17,160 bases of DNA from Chromatiales bacterium (GTDB taxonomy: Bacteria; Pseudomonadota; Gammaproteobacteria; UBA6429; Thiohalophilaceae). The translations under genes and the position numbers were made by a program. Below the pieces are notes generated by a model. It worked only from the letters and a program-made list of their open reading frames with translations. It was not told the origin of the DNA and searched no databases. Positions 1-6,603 of the stretch are shown in pieces. Position 1 is the stretch's first letter. The number at the start of each line of letters is the position of its first letter. The stretch spans positions 1 to 17,160 of the forward strand of contig JAHEDB010000008.1 of assembly GCA_024641465.1 (NCBI GenBank), written 5' to 3'.

Positions 1-1882
1 CTCCGACAACGACATTGCTCACATTCAGCGGCAACTGTCCCGAATTAGTCAATGTCACCGTAGCCGACGATGTGTTGCCCACCTCCACGTCAGGGAAATT
101 GATTATGAGATCATCGGCCGGGCTTAGTGAATCCGTTACTACGATATCAGGCGACAAGGCAAACTCATAGGCACCAATATCGCAAAGCGCTGTGCCATCA
201 TCATCGCCATCCTCAGGCCGTATGCTGCCGCGCTGATCCACGGTGAGAAGCGCACCGTTGTGGTCAAGGCAACCCGCCGGATTGCCCGCATCAATGGCCG
301 GGCTGCCTGCCAGCAGGGCATGAGTGGGACTGGTACCGCCGTTGTCCTGTAGAGGCCCAAGCAGTGGATTGACGCCGGGTCGATCCGACGGATCCACAAA
401 GGTGCAGGTATTGTCGCTATCCAGGTTCCAGCCCGTGTCTGTCACTATATGGCCAAAGGCAATCGCGCAATCAGCGGCGCCATTATTGGCGATGATGGTA
501 TGGGCCAGGGTGGCGGTTTGCGCATGCGCATAACCGACAGCGCCGTTGGATGCAATGGTCACATTGCGAAAGTGACTGTTTACACCGCTACCAAATGTAT
601 TCTGGATACCAATACCGGCATTGCCACTGATAGTCGTGTTGGAAAAGATAGCGGTCCCCTGTTGAACAATACCGCCGACACCCAGGCTATCGTGGTTGCC
701 GCTGATGGCACTGCCGGTTATTGTCATTATGCCATTGTTAAAAATACCACCCGCCAAGCCCGCGGTTGCGGTGTTTGTCTGCACCGTGCTGTTGGTCAGG
801 ATCAGATTGGCGGAACCAACGTAGAAACCACCGCTTTGATTGGCGGTATTCGAGTTGATCGTTACATTATCGGCACTGAGCAGACCCGTGTTCATAAACG
901 CCCCACCCCCCTCCAGGGCGGTATTACCGGCAATGCTGCTGTTGTGCAACGTGAAGGTACCCTCACCATACAAGCCGCCGCCGTTACCCCCGGCATGATT
1001 GGTATTGATCTGGCTGTCGCTAACTGACACGACCCCATCATTGGTGAACAGCCCCGCACCATCCAGACTGGTGCTGTTGTCAGAAATACTGCTTGCCGTG
1101 ATGGTCGTGGTACCATTGAAATCATACAGTCCGCCACCCGAACCGGCCTTATTGCCGGCCAGCTCCGCGGCAGTGATAGTGACCGTTCCCTGCTGGTTGA
1201 AAAGCCCGCCGCCACCGGCGCTTGCCGTATTACCCGAAATAGCGCTCTGTGTAATACTTAGTTCACCACCGTTATAAATCCCACCACCATTGCCCGCCGA
1301 GGTATTAGCCATGATGGCGCTGGAATCAATGTTGAGCGTGGCGGAGCCGTAATTATAGATACCCGCGCCATCACCGCCGGATATGTTGACGCTTATCACC
1401 ACATCGCCAAGTGTCAACTTGCTACGATTATAAATACCGCCACCGTCATCGCCACCGGAGTCACCATTTTGTATCGTAACTCCGTTAATGTTGATCACAG
1501 CAGAGGAACCAGTGCGAACATCAAATACCCGCTCGATCTTGCCGCCATCGATGATGGTCGTATCACTACCCGCTCCGTTGATGGTCACGGCATCCTGGAT
1601 GTCCAGGTCACCTGCAAAGGAGGCCTCATCAGCACCCGTTCTAGTCAAGATATAGGTGCCTGCGGGGAGGCTGATAGTGTCGGCCCCGCTTCCAGCCGCA
1701 CATGAATCCACTTTGGTATTCGAATTGGCCGCAATAATGGCTTCACGCAGGGAGCACTTGTCGTTATTAACAGCCGGATCATCATCCAATGTTTCGTTCA
1801 CCGAAATGGTCACCGCCTGACTTGATACGATGCTCAAGAGTGACAAGACAAGAACAAAAACCGGTTGATAAAATATTTTCAT
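1..1882 (-). CDS. Secreted CSLREA-domain right-handed beta-helix protein, 3' end missing
   Basis: An open minus-strand frame runs without a stop from an ATG at 1882 to the left edge (627 codons seen); GGGGG lies about 6 nt before the ATG. Residues 1-23 form a signal peptide. Cys43-Glu-Ala context reads CSLREA (43-48), the hallmark of CSLREA-domain surface proteins, with a second Cys at 61. From about residue 90 to 450 there are beta-helix coils rich in Asn, Thr, Ser and Gly, with recurring GGGIYN/GGGLYG turns. DIGAYEF at 568-574 is the usual end of this helix family. Residues about 585-627 (VGNTSSATVTLTNSG) look like the start of a choice-of-anchor D or HYDIN-type Ig domain. The protein is expected to be exported to the surface or medium; adhesion is a guess and no enzyme motif is visible. 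Its C-terminal anchor, if any, lies outside the window. Antisense frames over this gene are long only because of its biased composition. Confidence 0.88.
   Translation of the reverse strand, partial: MKIFYQPVFVLVLSLLSIVSSQAVTISVNETLDDDPAVNNDKCSLREAIIAANSNTKVDSCAAGSGADTISLPAGTYILTRTGADEASFAGDLDIQDAVTINGAGSDTTIIDGGKIERVFDVRTGSSAVININGVTIQNGDSGGDDGGGIYNRSKLTLGDVVISVNISGGDGAGIYNYGSATLNIDSSAIMANTSAGNGGGIYNGGELSITQSAISGNTASAGGGGLFNQQGTVTITAAELAGNKAGSGGGLYDFNGTTTITASSISDNSTSLDGAGLFTNDGVVSVSDSQINTNHAGGNGGGLYGEGTFTLHNSSIAGNTALEGGGAFMNTGLLSADNVTINSNTANQSGGFYVGSANLILTNSTVQTNTATAGLAGGIFNNGIMTITGSAISGNHDSLGVGGIVQQGTAIFSNTTISGNAGIGIQNTFGSGVNSHFRNVTIASNGAVGYAHAQTATLAHTIIANNGAADCAIAFGHIVTDTGWNLDSDNTCTFVDPSDRPGVNPLLGPLQDNGGTSPTHALLAGSPAIDAGNPAGCLDHNGALLTVDQRGSIRPEDGDDDGTALCDIGAYEFALSPDIVVTDSLSPADDLIINFPDVEVGNTSSATVTLTNSGQLPLNVSNVVVG
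650..1450 (-). repeat. Beta-helix coil repeats inside the CSLREA protein gene
   Basis: The translated region contains at least eight diverged copies of a 24-30-residue unit with the pattern GGG(I/L)(Y/F)N, a short beta strand, then S-x-I-x-x-N-T. They are degenerate at DNA level, so they are structural protein repeats rather than a recent tandem duplication. The same pattern is known from polymorphic outer-membrane and pectate-lyase-like helices. Confidence 0.65.
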
Positions 1883-1994
1883 GATACACCCCCAGTAATC
1901 GCTGCATGGTTGTTAACGTTACAACTTCACACGTCATTCACGCCCTCGTGACTCCGTATTATTTCTGGGACAGTACAAGGAAACCAATTGCCAG

Positions 1995-2264
1995 CTATTT
2001 ATCCATCAGGCTCAACATCAGCACCAGCACTATAAATAACCGTAACAAGATGCTTAACTGTCGATGCAACTCCCGCCTGCCACACGGTCTGCCCATCAGC
2101 ATCCTATAAATCTCACGCTGCCTGACATTACGATTCACCACCTCGTTTGATGACCGTGCGACACGCCTGCTGCGTTTCAGCAGCAGGGTAATCTGATTCA
2201 ACCAGGTAGTAGTTACATGACTATTACGCTCATGTACTTGCCATACCCCTGTTCGATGTTGCAT
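1995..2264 (-). CDS. Candidate small tail-anchored basic protein (89 aa), unknown function
   Basis: I do not recognise this protein. The ATG at 2264 is preceded by GGGAG with 8 nt spacing, a good ribosome binding site. A longer reading starting at 2480 has no such site and is less likely. The 89-residue product is very basic in its first 70 residues (many Arg, with VARSSNEVVNRNVRQRE in the middle) and ends in a hydrophobic stretch LLRLFIVLVLMLSLM followed by DK, so it could be a C-terminally anchored inner-membrane protein. It sits 112 nt upstream of the CSLREA gene on the same strand and could be co-transcribed with it. A tandem TGTAA box lies 56 nt upstream of its ATG, like that before the 169-aa gene, which supports the gene being real. 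It may still be spurious. Confidence 0.4.
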   Translation of the reverse strand: MQHRTGVWQVHERNSHVTTTWLNQITLLLKRSRRVARSSNEVVNRNVRQREIYRMLMGRPCGRRELHRQLSILLRLFIVLVLMLSLMDK

Positions 2265-2572
2265 TGCTTTCACTCCCGGGTTAAAAACATGCCAATACGT
2301 ATTTTCTAACATGGCGGAGGTTACAGATAAGTTACAGTAACTGCCTTCAGGGATATTTTCTGTTTTCTGGGATGTCCCGTTGGTCTTCCCCCTTACCCTT
2401 ATTCGTTCAATGTCAACGACGAAAATCAAGATCCCATCAAACCTGCACCATCTTCGAAAAGAATTATTGATTCCTGACATCCCAAACAGTAAAGGTAACA
2501 GGGGTCAAATAGTGAGCCTACCAGGAGCATATCATCCCCGCATCCGGCCACTACAAGTGGTGGTGTAGTCGG
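2265..2572. other. Intergenic region with regulatory box and small inverted repeats
   Basis: No convincing gene is seen here. The stretch holds a tandem TGTAA box (2321-2336, overlapping the palindrome GTTACAGTAAC at 2331-2341), the palindrome AATACGTATT near 2295-2304, and an inverted repeat ACTACA/TGTAGT around an 8-nt loop near 2550-2570, just beyond the stop of the 169-aa gene. That hairpin has no T-run, so it is not a clear terminator. Plus-strand ORFs across the region have no domain signature. Confidence 0.5.
2321..2336 (-). promoter_or_regulatory. Tandem TGTAA-N6-TGTAA box upstream of the 89-aa ORF
   Basis: On the minus strand two TGTAA repeats start 11 nt apart, one helical turn. 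This is the geometry of OmpR/PhoB-family response-regulator sites. The box ends 56 nt before the ATG at 2264. The same arrangement stands before the 169-aa gene at 3135-3150. The regulator is unknown. Confidence 0.4.
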
Positions 2573-3082
2573 TTAGAAACGCATTCGATATATCATGACA
2601 GCCTGTCCGATATCCCCCTGCACGGAGATAGTATGCTGGTAGAGTCTGTCATGACCTGGGAATGCATTGGCAGATGAGGCAGAAGACGGGGGTATCCAGA
2701 CATCCACCATCTCCCATACCCGGAACGATAAGAATCCGATCAACCCCACCGCCCCCAAATCACCGCATACCGGGCTGCCGCCTCCACCACAATCGCCCGT
2801 CAGTGCACCCGCCACTAACACGGCCAATGAGGTTACTTCTCCATAGGCAAACATCTCTCCCTTGCCTTCGTAGCGCCTTTGAATCGCATGACCAGTACCA
2901 AAACCGATAAACGTACCCGCCAGACCACCCCAGACGTATCTCGACGTTGGCAAGCTATTTTCCTGTGCTTTTGCGACCTGGGCATCTGCGACGGCCATTA
3001 TTTCGGAATATTGGTTATTCGCCGCTACGCTTGCAGGTAAAACACATATCAATGCCAACAGGGCACCACAAATGTATTTCAT
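2573..3082 (-). CDS. Exported small membrane-associated protein (169 aa), unknown function
   Basis: The ATG at 3082 follows AAGGGG at about 8 nt. Residues 1-21 are a clear signal peptide (MKYICGALLALICVLPASVAA). The mature part has a short polar helix (about 22-45), then hydrophobic Gly-rich segments: YVWGGLAGTFIGFGTGHAIQ (about 49-68), a segment near 84-97, and a third ending in RVWEMVDVW. Two Cys, in GDCGGGGSPVC, could form a disulfide. The layout SRYxWGGxxGTFxGFGxGHAxQ resembles uncharacterised proteobacterial proteins and, loosely, the Borrelia P13 type; this is from memory and weak. It probably sits in or on the inner or outer membrane. It is preceded by a tandem TGTAA box and its nearest neighbours on the strand are also envelope proteins. 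Confidence 0.75.
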   Translation of the reverse strand: MKYICGALLALICVLPASVAANNQYSEIMAVADAQVAKAQENSLPTSRYVWGGLAGTFIGFGTGHAIQRRYEGKGEMFAYGEVTSLAVLVAGALTGDCGGGGSPVCGDLGAVGLIGFLSFRVWEMVDVWIPPSSASSANAFPGHDRLYQHTISVQGDIGQAVMIYRMRF

Positions 3083-3129
3083 GACTGCGACCCCTTTATG
3101 AAGTATCTGAATTGATCATTTATCATGGG

Positions 3130-3381
3130 TCAGATTACAAACAGCTTACAGCCGGTATTTTTCCTCGCAACTTCCAACATCATTACCCAATCCACCGGCC
3201 CCTCAATTATTACTACAACACCTGACATGCCGATGAAATATATTCGCTGTACAATCCCCCACATTCTCGACAACAACTCAAATACATCTACCTCATCAAC
3301 ATAAAAGACTTCCTGCCAACGGAATGCAGATAAGAGTATGAGATTGCTCACGCCAAAAATAATCATCAAAACGAGCAGCAC
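3130..3381 (-). CDS. Doubtful hydrophobic ORF (83 aa)
   Basis: A GTG-started frame encodes a hydrophobic peptide with two likely membrane segments (LLVLMIIFGVSNLILLSAF and a second near YFIGMSGVVVII). No ribosome binding site is clear before the GTG. Its last codons overlap the TGTAA box assigned to the downstream 169-aa gene, which argues against it being functional as annotated. It may be a spurious ORF or the remnant of a membrane protein. No homologue is recognised. Confidence 0.25.
   Translation of the reverse strand: MLLVLMIIFGVSNLILLSAFRWQEVFYVDEVDVFELLSRMWGIVQRIYFIGMSGVVVIIEGPVDWVMMLEVARKNTGCKLFVI
3135..3150 (-). promoter_or_regulatory. Tandem TGTAA-N6-TGTAA box upstream of the 169-aa gene
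   Basis: On the minus strand TGTAA, GCTGTT, TGTAA lie in line, with an 11-nt repeat interval and 52 nt to the ATG at 3082. Downstream flanking bases (CCATG followed by an A/T-rich stretch) also resemble those after the box at 2321-2336. Confidence 0.4.
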
Positions 3382-3766
3382 ACCTTAGTGGAGTAGAATC
3401 ATGATTTATATCCTGCCCCATCATCGGCTAGCCGCTTATTGAAAAACCAGGGCCACGGCAGAACAAAGGTCGAAAAGCCGGGTTTTGAACAAGGACGTTC
3501 ATAATTCGACAAGACAAGTGATGGGCGCGTGAGAAAAACTCAGATTGGGCTCGGCCTTGCTAATTCGCTCACAACCGAACAGGTCACAAGCGTGACGTTG
3601 GAACTGCAAATTTATCGTGTTTAAGAAAAACGGAGTTTACATGCAAAAATCCACACATGATAAATACTGCCAATACAGGAGAGGCTTCAGGGTGCCATCA
3701 TATTTTTTTGAACATGCGCTGAGGGCTTCGGCTCATACTGGATGTAGCGTGCATCATTCCAGCGGT
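3382..3766. other. Intergenic region downstream of the kinase gene
   Basis: This stretch of about 385 nt holds no recognised gene, RNA or clear terminator. Two things are visible: an inverted repeat GTCAC-AAGC-GTGAC at 3583-3596 and, on the plus strand, a 47-codon ORF with a GGAG motif that starts at 3641 and ends inside the 3' end of the kinase gene. Confidence 0.5.
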
Positions 3767-3784
3767 TTAGAATCCGCCAAATGA
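3641..3784 (+). CDS. Speculative 47-aa plus-strand ORF
   Basis: ATG at 3641 is preceded by CGGAG with about 5-6 nt spacing. The peptide (47 residues, two Cys, several His) has no membrane segment or known motif. It overlaps the 3' end of the opposing kinase gene by 18 nt. An operator-like palindrome lies about 45 nt upstream. There is nothing beyond this to support it as a gene. Confidence 0.15.
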   Translation: MQKSTHDKYCQYRRGFRVPSYFFEHALRASAHTGCSVHHSSGLESAK

Positions 3785-5470
3785 CCGCTGTTTCGGAATT
3801 ATTTTTTCCGGTGATTTCTGATTACTCACGTCTGATTGATTTTCGGTATTTTTCTGCTGTGTTGTTTCTGCAAGCCTTCTGTTTTTCAGGTCTGCAATGG
3901 TTTGCTGGGTTGAGGCAAGCTTGGGGTGCTCAGGTGAAATTTTACTGGCGCTGCGTACGTAGGCGTCGGCGGTGTCAAAACTGGATTTTTTGGCCTTGCT
4001 CACTGCAAGTCCAAGATATTTTTCGGCCACACGATCGACACCCTTTTTTGCCGTTTTATTATCGGCATCCATGCCTAGAACTTGTTGATATGAGCTGTAG
4101 GCATCTTTCAGGCTGTTTTTTTGTAGCGACGCCTCTGCCGTAGCGATAAGGCGATTGATCTTTTGTTCTGTATCGTGTGTTTTTTTGGCCTTGTCTCGCA
4201 TCACCAGCGCCAGTTTTTCCTTTTCCGCTGCCTTTCGTTCACGTTCTCTTTTTTCCTGGGCCAGCTTTTCTTGCTGCGCCGCCCGCCGCTCACGCTCGGC
4301 ATTGTCCCTGGCCAATCGATCTTTTTCTGTCTGTTCCGCCTTTGCCCGTTCGATGGCCTGGCGTTCCTGGGCTTCTTTTCTGGCACGTTCTTCTTCGATA
4401 CGAATCAGATTAGCCAGCTGCCTGTCCTGTTTACTTTGTTTTTCCTGTTTAACTTTTGCCAGCTCCCTGGGTGGCGGCTTATTATCCGGCAAATTGCTAA
4501 ATAGAACCGCACTGACGGTAGAGACAAGGACAAAGGCGCCAATCGCCAACGCATATTTTTTTTCCGCCAGCCCATTAAATCCAAAATTCTTTTTAGGTAC
4601 ATACAGGACAGTTTCGGCTGCATGTGCTTCGTTGCTGACTTTAGGTGGGATAATCCGCGTCGCAAGGTCCGGGGTCATGCGTATTTCGATGCGCTCGATA
4701 TCCCGGATGATATCCGCGGCACACTGGTACCGATCACCGGCGTTCTTGGCCAGCAATTTATCCAGCAGCAGCTGAAAGATAACAAGTTTCCCCGTTAGCT
4801 CGGGAATGGGATCGTTGACATGTTTATACATGATCGCAACGATCGAGTCGGCACGATAGGGCACTACCCCGGTCAACATTTCGTAGAAGACGATACCCAG
4901 GCTATAGATATCCGAGTTGGATTTGATCTCGATGCCCTGGGCCTGCTCGGGGCTCATATAATGGGGGGTACCGATGATGGTACCGACTTCCGTCATGCGG
5001 GTATCCGACAGTTCCGCACGAGCCACACCAAAGTCGGTGATCACTGGTGAGCCATCCTCCCGGAAAAGGATATTTTCCGGCTTGATATCGCGATGGATAA
5101 AGCCCTTATCATGGGCGAACTTCAGTCCCATCGCCATCTGCTTCAAGTAAGACAATGCCTTGGCCGGTTCAATACCCGCTTTGATCTTATCCCCGAGCGA
5201 TTCGCCCGGCAGATACTCCATGGCGATGTAGTGATAACCCTGGTGTACGTTGACATCAAAGATGGTGATGATGTTTGGGTGATTCAACCTGGCGACGATG
5301 CGCGCCTCACGCAGGAAACGATCGCTAAAGGCCGGATCAGCAGACAGGTTGGGATACATGAGCTTAATCGCGACATGTCTGTCCAGCCCCTCATGCAGGG
5401 CGAGATAAACACGTGCCATGCCGCCACGTCCCAGTTCGTTAAGAAGTTTGTAACCAGGCAGTTCAATCAT
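3767..5470 (-). CDS. Transmembrane Ser/Thr protein kinase with periplasmic coiled coil and TPR-like tail
   Basis: This is a Hanks-type kinase of 567 residues that phosphorylates Ser/Thr of unknown targets. Kinase domain about 7-265: glycine loop LGRGGMARV (13-21), VAIK lysine 36, helix-C Glu55, HRDIKPEN with catalytic Asp128, DFG at 146-148, and an activation segment ending GTPHYMSPEQ (167-176). All catalytic residues are present, so it should be active. A linker leads to one membrane span at about 305-326. The part beyond it, predicted periplasmic, is a long charged coiled coil (about 336-435, rich in Glu, Arg, Lys, Gln and Ala, TolA-like) followed by TPR-like helices (about 436-530) and a polar tail ending RSFGGF. 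No PASTA or formylglycine-type domain is seen. AAGGAAG stands 9 nt before the ATG. The beta-barrel gene lies 110 nt upstream on the same strand, so the two may be co-transcribed and the kinase could sense the envelope; that is inference. Confidence 0.93.
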   Translation of the reverse strand: MIELPGYKLLNELGRGGMARVYLALHEGLDRHVAIKLMYPNLSADPAFSDRFLREARIVARLNHPNIITIFDVNVHQGYHYIAMEYLPGESLGDKIKAGIEPAKALSYLKQMAMGLKFAHDKGFIHRDIKPENILFREDGSPVITDFGVARAELSDTRMTEVGTIIGTPHYMSPEQAQGIEIKSNSDIYSLGIVFYEMLTGVVPYRADSIVAIMYKHVNDPIPELTGKLVIFQLLLDKLLAKNAGDRYQCAADIIRDIERIEIRMTPDLATRIIPPKVSNEAHAAETVLYVPKKNFGFNGLAEKKYALAIGAFVLVSTVSAVLFSNLPDNKPPPRELAKVKQEKQSKQDRQLANLIRIEEERARKEAQERQAIERAKAEQTEKDRLARDNAERERRAAQQEKLAQEKRERERKAAEKEKLALVMRDKAKKTHDTEQKINRLIATAEASLQKNSLKDAYSSYQQVLGMDADNKTAKKGVDRVAEKYLGLAVSKAKKSSFDTADAYVRSASKISPEHPKLASTQQTIADLKNRRLAETTQQKNTENQSDVSNQKSPEKIIPKQRSFGGF

Positions 5471-5580
5471 GAGTTGTCTTCCTTGCTATGCTTGATTGCA
5501 TACGTAACATTTCACACCGCGAGACTATCAAAACCTGCGCGGCATTGTCGGTGAATTTTCTGATACCTGTTAGCCGCTGC

Positions 5581-6297
5581 CTAGAAATCCATATAAAAGG
5601 CCGCATCTACACCCAGTATCGACTCATTAACATCAACCACCGTGGCGAAATCGCTAAAACTATAACTTTGGTAAAACCCACGCAACTGTATACCGGAATT
5701 ATGACTGAGTGGCCGGTTATAAGCCGCACTAAAACTTAAACCAGTTGCCTTGCCTGAATCTTTCAAGGTTTTTGTATCATAGACATCACCGGTCATGAAG
5801 GCCAGCGCACCATTGAATGACATTGACGCACCATTATTAAGACCTATCGATTTACCAGCACCGCCAAACAAACCATAAGCCTCGAACGTCAGGCTATAGC
5901 CAGGAAGATTACCCTGAAACAATTCTGATTTACCATATTTATAACCACCAAATACAGACCAGCCTTGCTCCAGTAAATAACCGGCCGTTAAGGTTGAATC
6001 AGTTCGTTCGAAGTCCCCTTCAAACTTTGGCCAGTCATGTGTTGCATTTATACTCATGCTGCCTGATGCATCAAAATACAGATCGCCGGTTGCATAGGTT
6101 ATACCGGCGCCTGCGGCCAGATATTGACTCGTGGCATCCGGAGTTGTTGAACCGGAACCAGAAAGGGTGAGACCGTAGGATGAATATCCCAATGAAGCGC
6201 GGGCACGAAGCAGGCTGTCGCCTTCGGCATAGACCTGCTGACCTGACAACAGACACGCGCTTACTGCCAGACAACCCCCGACTATTTTTTCCTTCAT
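5581..6297 (-). CDS. Outer-membrane beta-barrel protein (238 aa), OmpA-barrel/Omp_b-brl type
   Basis: The ATG at 6297 is chosen over a TTG six bases upstream because AAGGAG stands 7 nt before it. Residues 1-23 are a signal peptide ending VYA. The mature protein alternates polar and hydrophobic residues in about eight to ten amphipathic strands with Gly/Ser/Asp-rich turns (for example YLAAGAGITYATGDLYFDASGSMSI split by short loops), and it ends in Phe (AAFYMDF), the usual signal for outer-membrane insertion. No plug, lipobox or peptidoglycan-binding domain is present. It is a small barrel whose substrate, if any, cannot be told. It precedes the Ser/Thr kinase on the same strand with a 110-nt gap and no visible terminator between. 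Its leader carries a hairpin CCCCG/CGGGG at 6364-6378. No convincing sigma70 promoter was found. Confidence 0.8.
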   Translation of the reverse strand: MKEKIVGGCLAVSACLLSGQQVYAEGDSLLRARASLGYSSYGLTLSGSGSTTPDATSQYLAAGAGITYATGDLYFDASGSMSINATHDWPKFEGDFERTDSTLTAGYLLEQGWSVFGGYKYGKSELFQGNLPGYSLTFEAYGLFGGAGKSIGLNNGASMSFNGALAFMTGDVYDTKTLKDSGKATGLSFSAAYNRPLSHNSGIQLRGFYQSYSFSDFATVVDVNESILGVDAAFYMDF

Positions 6298-6603
6298 AAC
6301 CAAACTCCTTGTATAGATGTTAGATAGTTAATTCAGCGTACTGACACAAGTCGTTCAGGTAGTCCCCGCTGTTCGGGGTAATGCCATGATACAACCTGGA
6401 AAATCCATTATTTTAGTATTGTTAAGCATATTTTCTCAGAAGCATGTCACCATCTTATTATTTTTCAAATTTATATGAAACTCTCAATATTACCCAAATA
6501 GGACGAATGGCTAATCCAACCACCCAAAAAAAAGCCCCGTCATTGCTGACGGGGCCTTCTGTTTCGCTGTTGCGAGCGAGGTGGGGTTAAAGCACAGGGC
6601 GTG
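6298..6603. other. Intergenic region between groEL and the beta-barrel gene
   Basis: This A/T-rich stretch of about 300 nt contains the groEL terminator at 6526-6555, the leader of the beta-barrel gene including the AAGGAG site and a 5-bp GC hairpin (6364-6378), and otherwise no gene or RNA that I can support. Confidence 0.55.
6526..6555 (-). terminator. Rho-independent terminator of groESL
   Basis: On the minus strand a perfect 9-bp stem GCCCCGTCA/TGACGGGGC closes a 4-nt loop and is followed directly by eight T. It starts about 50 nt after the groEL stop codon. Confidence 0.95.

Noticed and set aside
449..1027. 192-codon plus-strand ORF
   Set aside because: It is codon-aligned antisense to the CSLREA beta-helix gene, whose repeats and signal peptide make the minus strand the coding one.
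650..1450. Possible CRISPR or tandem DNA repeat
   Set aside because: Units are degenerate in DNA, vary in length and stay in one reading frame as beta-helix coils; no constant repeat with unique spacers.
3761..3780. Possible terminator after the kinase gene
   Set aside because: The nearby TGAG/CTCA pairing is short and is not followed by a T-run on the minus strand.
4155..4775. 206-codon plus-strand ORF rich in Phe, Ser and Ala
   Set aside because: Complement of the charged coiled coil of the kinase; the kinase frame carries all catalytic motifs and a clear ribosome site.
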